The notes under the pieces: generated by a model
The model's database searches: none
Told to the model about the DNA's origin: nothing
What the model saw: the letters and a program-made list of their open reading frames with translations, nothing else
Position numbers and translations under genes: made by a program
NCBI RefSeq assembly: GCF_022012435.1
Contig: NZ_JAKLUA010000032.1
Location: 1 to 32,181 of the forward strand
DNA: 32,181 nt
DNA from: Bradyrhizobium zhengyangense
GTDB taxonomy: Bacteria; Pseudomonadota; Alphaproteobacteria; Rhizobiales; Xanthobacteraceae
Direction: 5' to 3'
Shown here: positions 31,708 to 32,181 of the stretch, piece after piece
Layout: each line of letters opens with the position of its first letter
How positions within the stretch are numbered: position 1 is the stretch's first letter

Positions 31708-32077
31708 CCATACCCCTCTTGGCGGCTGCGAGGACCAGCGGCCGAAGGTCCGCAACGGGGTCAAAGGCTGCCCTCGGCAGCCGCCATGGTGCGGAGAACG
31801 CATCCGAGACGATTAAGGCCGCCTCAGTTGGCGGCCTCTTTCGTATGTCCAATACGTATTGCGTCCCGAAAATCCTGCGAACGTGAAACTCGTACTCATT
31901 CTTATCGCGCGATACTTGAGCGATGCCTTTATAATGGATGGTATCGCCTCTCTGCTGAACTAAGCATTTTGACCACCTAATCGACGACTGGTCCTCCTGA
32001 TTTAACGGGATCATCGCTGGTACGCCGCGCCAGCGAGCGATGACTCTCGTCCGCGGCTAATCTAAAGGAATGGAACA
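31708..32077. other. Intergenic region between the Crp/Fnr regulator and the hydrolase
   Basis: No confident gene. It contains a hairpin terminator (listed separately) and the ribosome site of the next gene. A minus-strand frame from 32014 reads protein-like for about 60 residues but passes through the terminator stem and the end of the regulator gene, so I do not count it as a gene. Confidence 0.5.
31816..31837 (+). terminator. Hairpin terminator downstream of the Crp/Fnr gene
   Basis: AGGCCGCC (31816-31823) and GGCGGCCT (31830-31837) form an eight-base stem with a six-base loop, followed by CTTTCG. It is similar in stem and tail to the terminators of the peptide pairs. Confidence 0.75.
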
Positions 32078-32181
32078 ATGCCCACGATCACGACGACAGA
32101 CGGGGTAAACATCTTCTACAAGGACTGGGGCTCAGGCCAGCCGATCGTTTTCAGCCACGGCTGGCCGCTGACAGCGGACGA
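32078..32181 (+). CDS. N-terminal end of an alpha/beta hydrolase (non-heme haloperoxidase-like), cut by window edge
   Basis: The ATG at 32078 follows AAAGGA at 32064-32069 and reads MPTITTTDGVNIFYKDWGSG, then QPIVFSHGWPLTADD. The HGWPL oxyanion segment and the TDGVNIFYKDWG start are typical of the chloroperoxidase/esterase branch of alpha/beta hydrolases. The catalytic Ser-Asp-His lie beyond the window. About 35 codons are visible. Confidence 0.8.
   Translation, partial: MPTITTTDGVNIFYKDWGSGQPIVFSHGWPLTAD

Noticed and set aside
31664..32014. Minus-strand 116-residue frame downstream of the Crp/Fnr gene
   Set aside because: It runs through a hairpin terminator and antisense to the end of the regulator gene; only its first part looks protein-like, so it may be a decayed gene.
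1..32181. Search for CRISPR arrays, rRNA, tRNA and phage integrase genes
   Set aside because: None seen by eye: no regularly spaced repeats, no rRNA-like blocks and no integrase motif. Reading by eye could miss a tRNA.

Overview
The window looks like chromosomal DNA from an alphaproteobacterium of the Bradyrhizobium type. It is GC-rich with strong G/C preference at third codon positions, and it carries vanillate-demethylase, GMC oxidoreductase, NHLM-type exporter and IS5-remnant genes that fit that group. The assignment is inference from gene content and style, not a database match.

Layout. Bases 1-5,000 are an accessory stretch: a clipped ORF at the left edge, a frameshifted IS5-family transposase remnant, a lone gmd gene (GDP-mannose 4,6-dehydratase), gene-poor DNA and several small minus-strand genes. 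Bases 4,344-12,939 form the most interesting unit, a peptide-export (bacteriocin-like) cassette. A three-gene exporter operon, with overlapping stops and starts, encodes an HlyD-type adaptor, a C39-peptidase ABC transporter and a second NHLM-type ABC transporter. A divergent gene for a putative secreted protein lies beside it. The whole is bracketed by two inverted copies (about 615 bp each) of a complete mini-operon: two short precursor peptides with double-glycine leaders, followed by a hairpin terminator. The left copy was missed in part by ORF length alone: its 59-residue precursor lies at 4684-4863 on the minus strand. No peptide-modifying enzyme is present, so the products are probably unmodified two-peptide bacteriocins or related secreted peptides. 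Small genes left of the cassette, one encoding a 59-residue membrane protein, are immunity candidates.

Bases 13,000-21,400 are housekeeping-like: aldose 1-epimerase-type protein, MBL-fold hydrolase, OmpR-type response regulator, lytic transglycosylase, a secreted alpha/beta hydrolase, class I cytochrome c and phosphoglucomutase.

Bases 21,480-24,400 are a vanillate-demethylase-type operon (Rieske oxygenase, GntR/FadR regulator, reductase) preceded by two identical palindromes 74 bp apart. Next come a membrane GGDEF-EAL protein, a SnoaL-like protein divergent from a TetR regulator with an operator between them, a GMC oxidoreductase and a divergent HemC-type protein. The right end has a His/Met-rich periplasmic protein divergent from a compact Crp/Fnr regulator with a perfect palindrome at its start, and the first codons of an alpha/beta hydrolase cut by the window edge.
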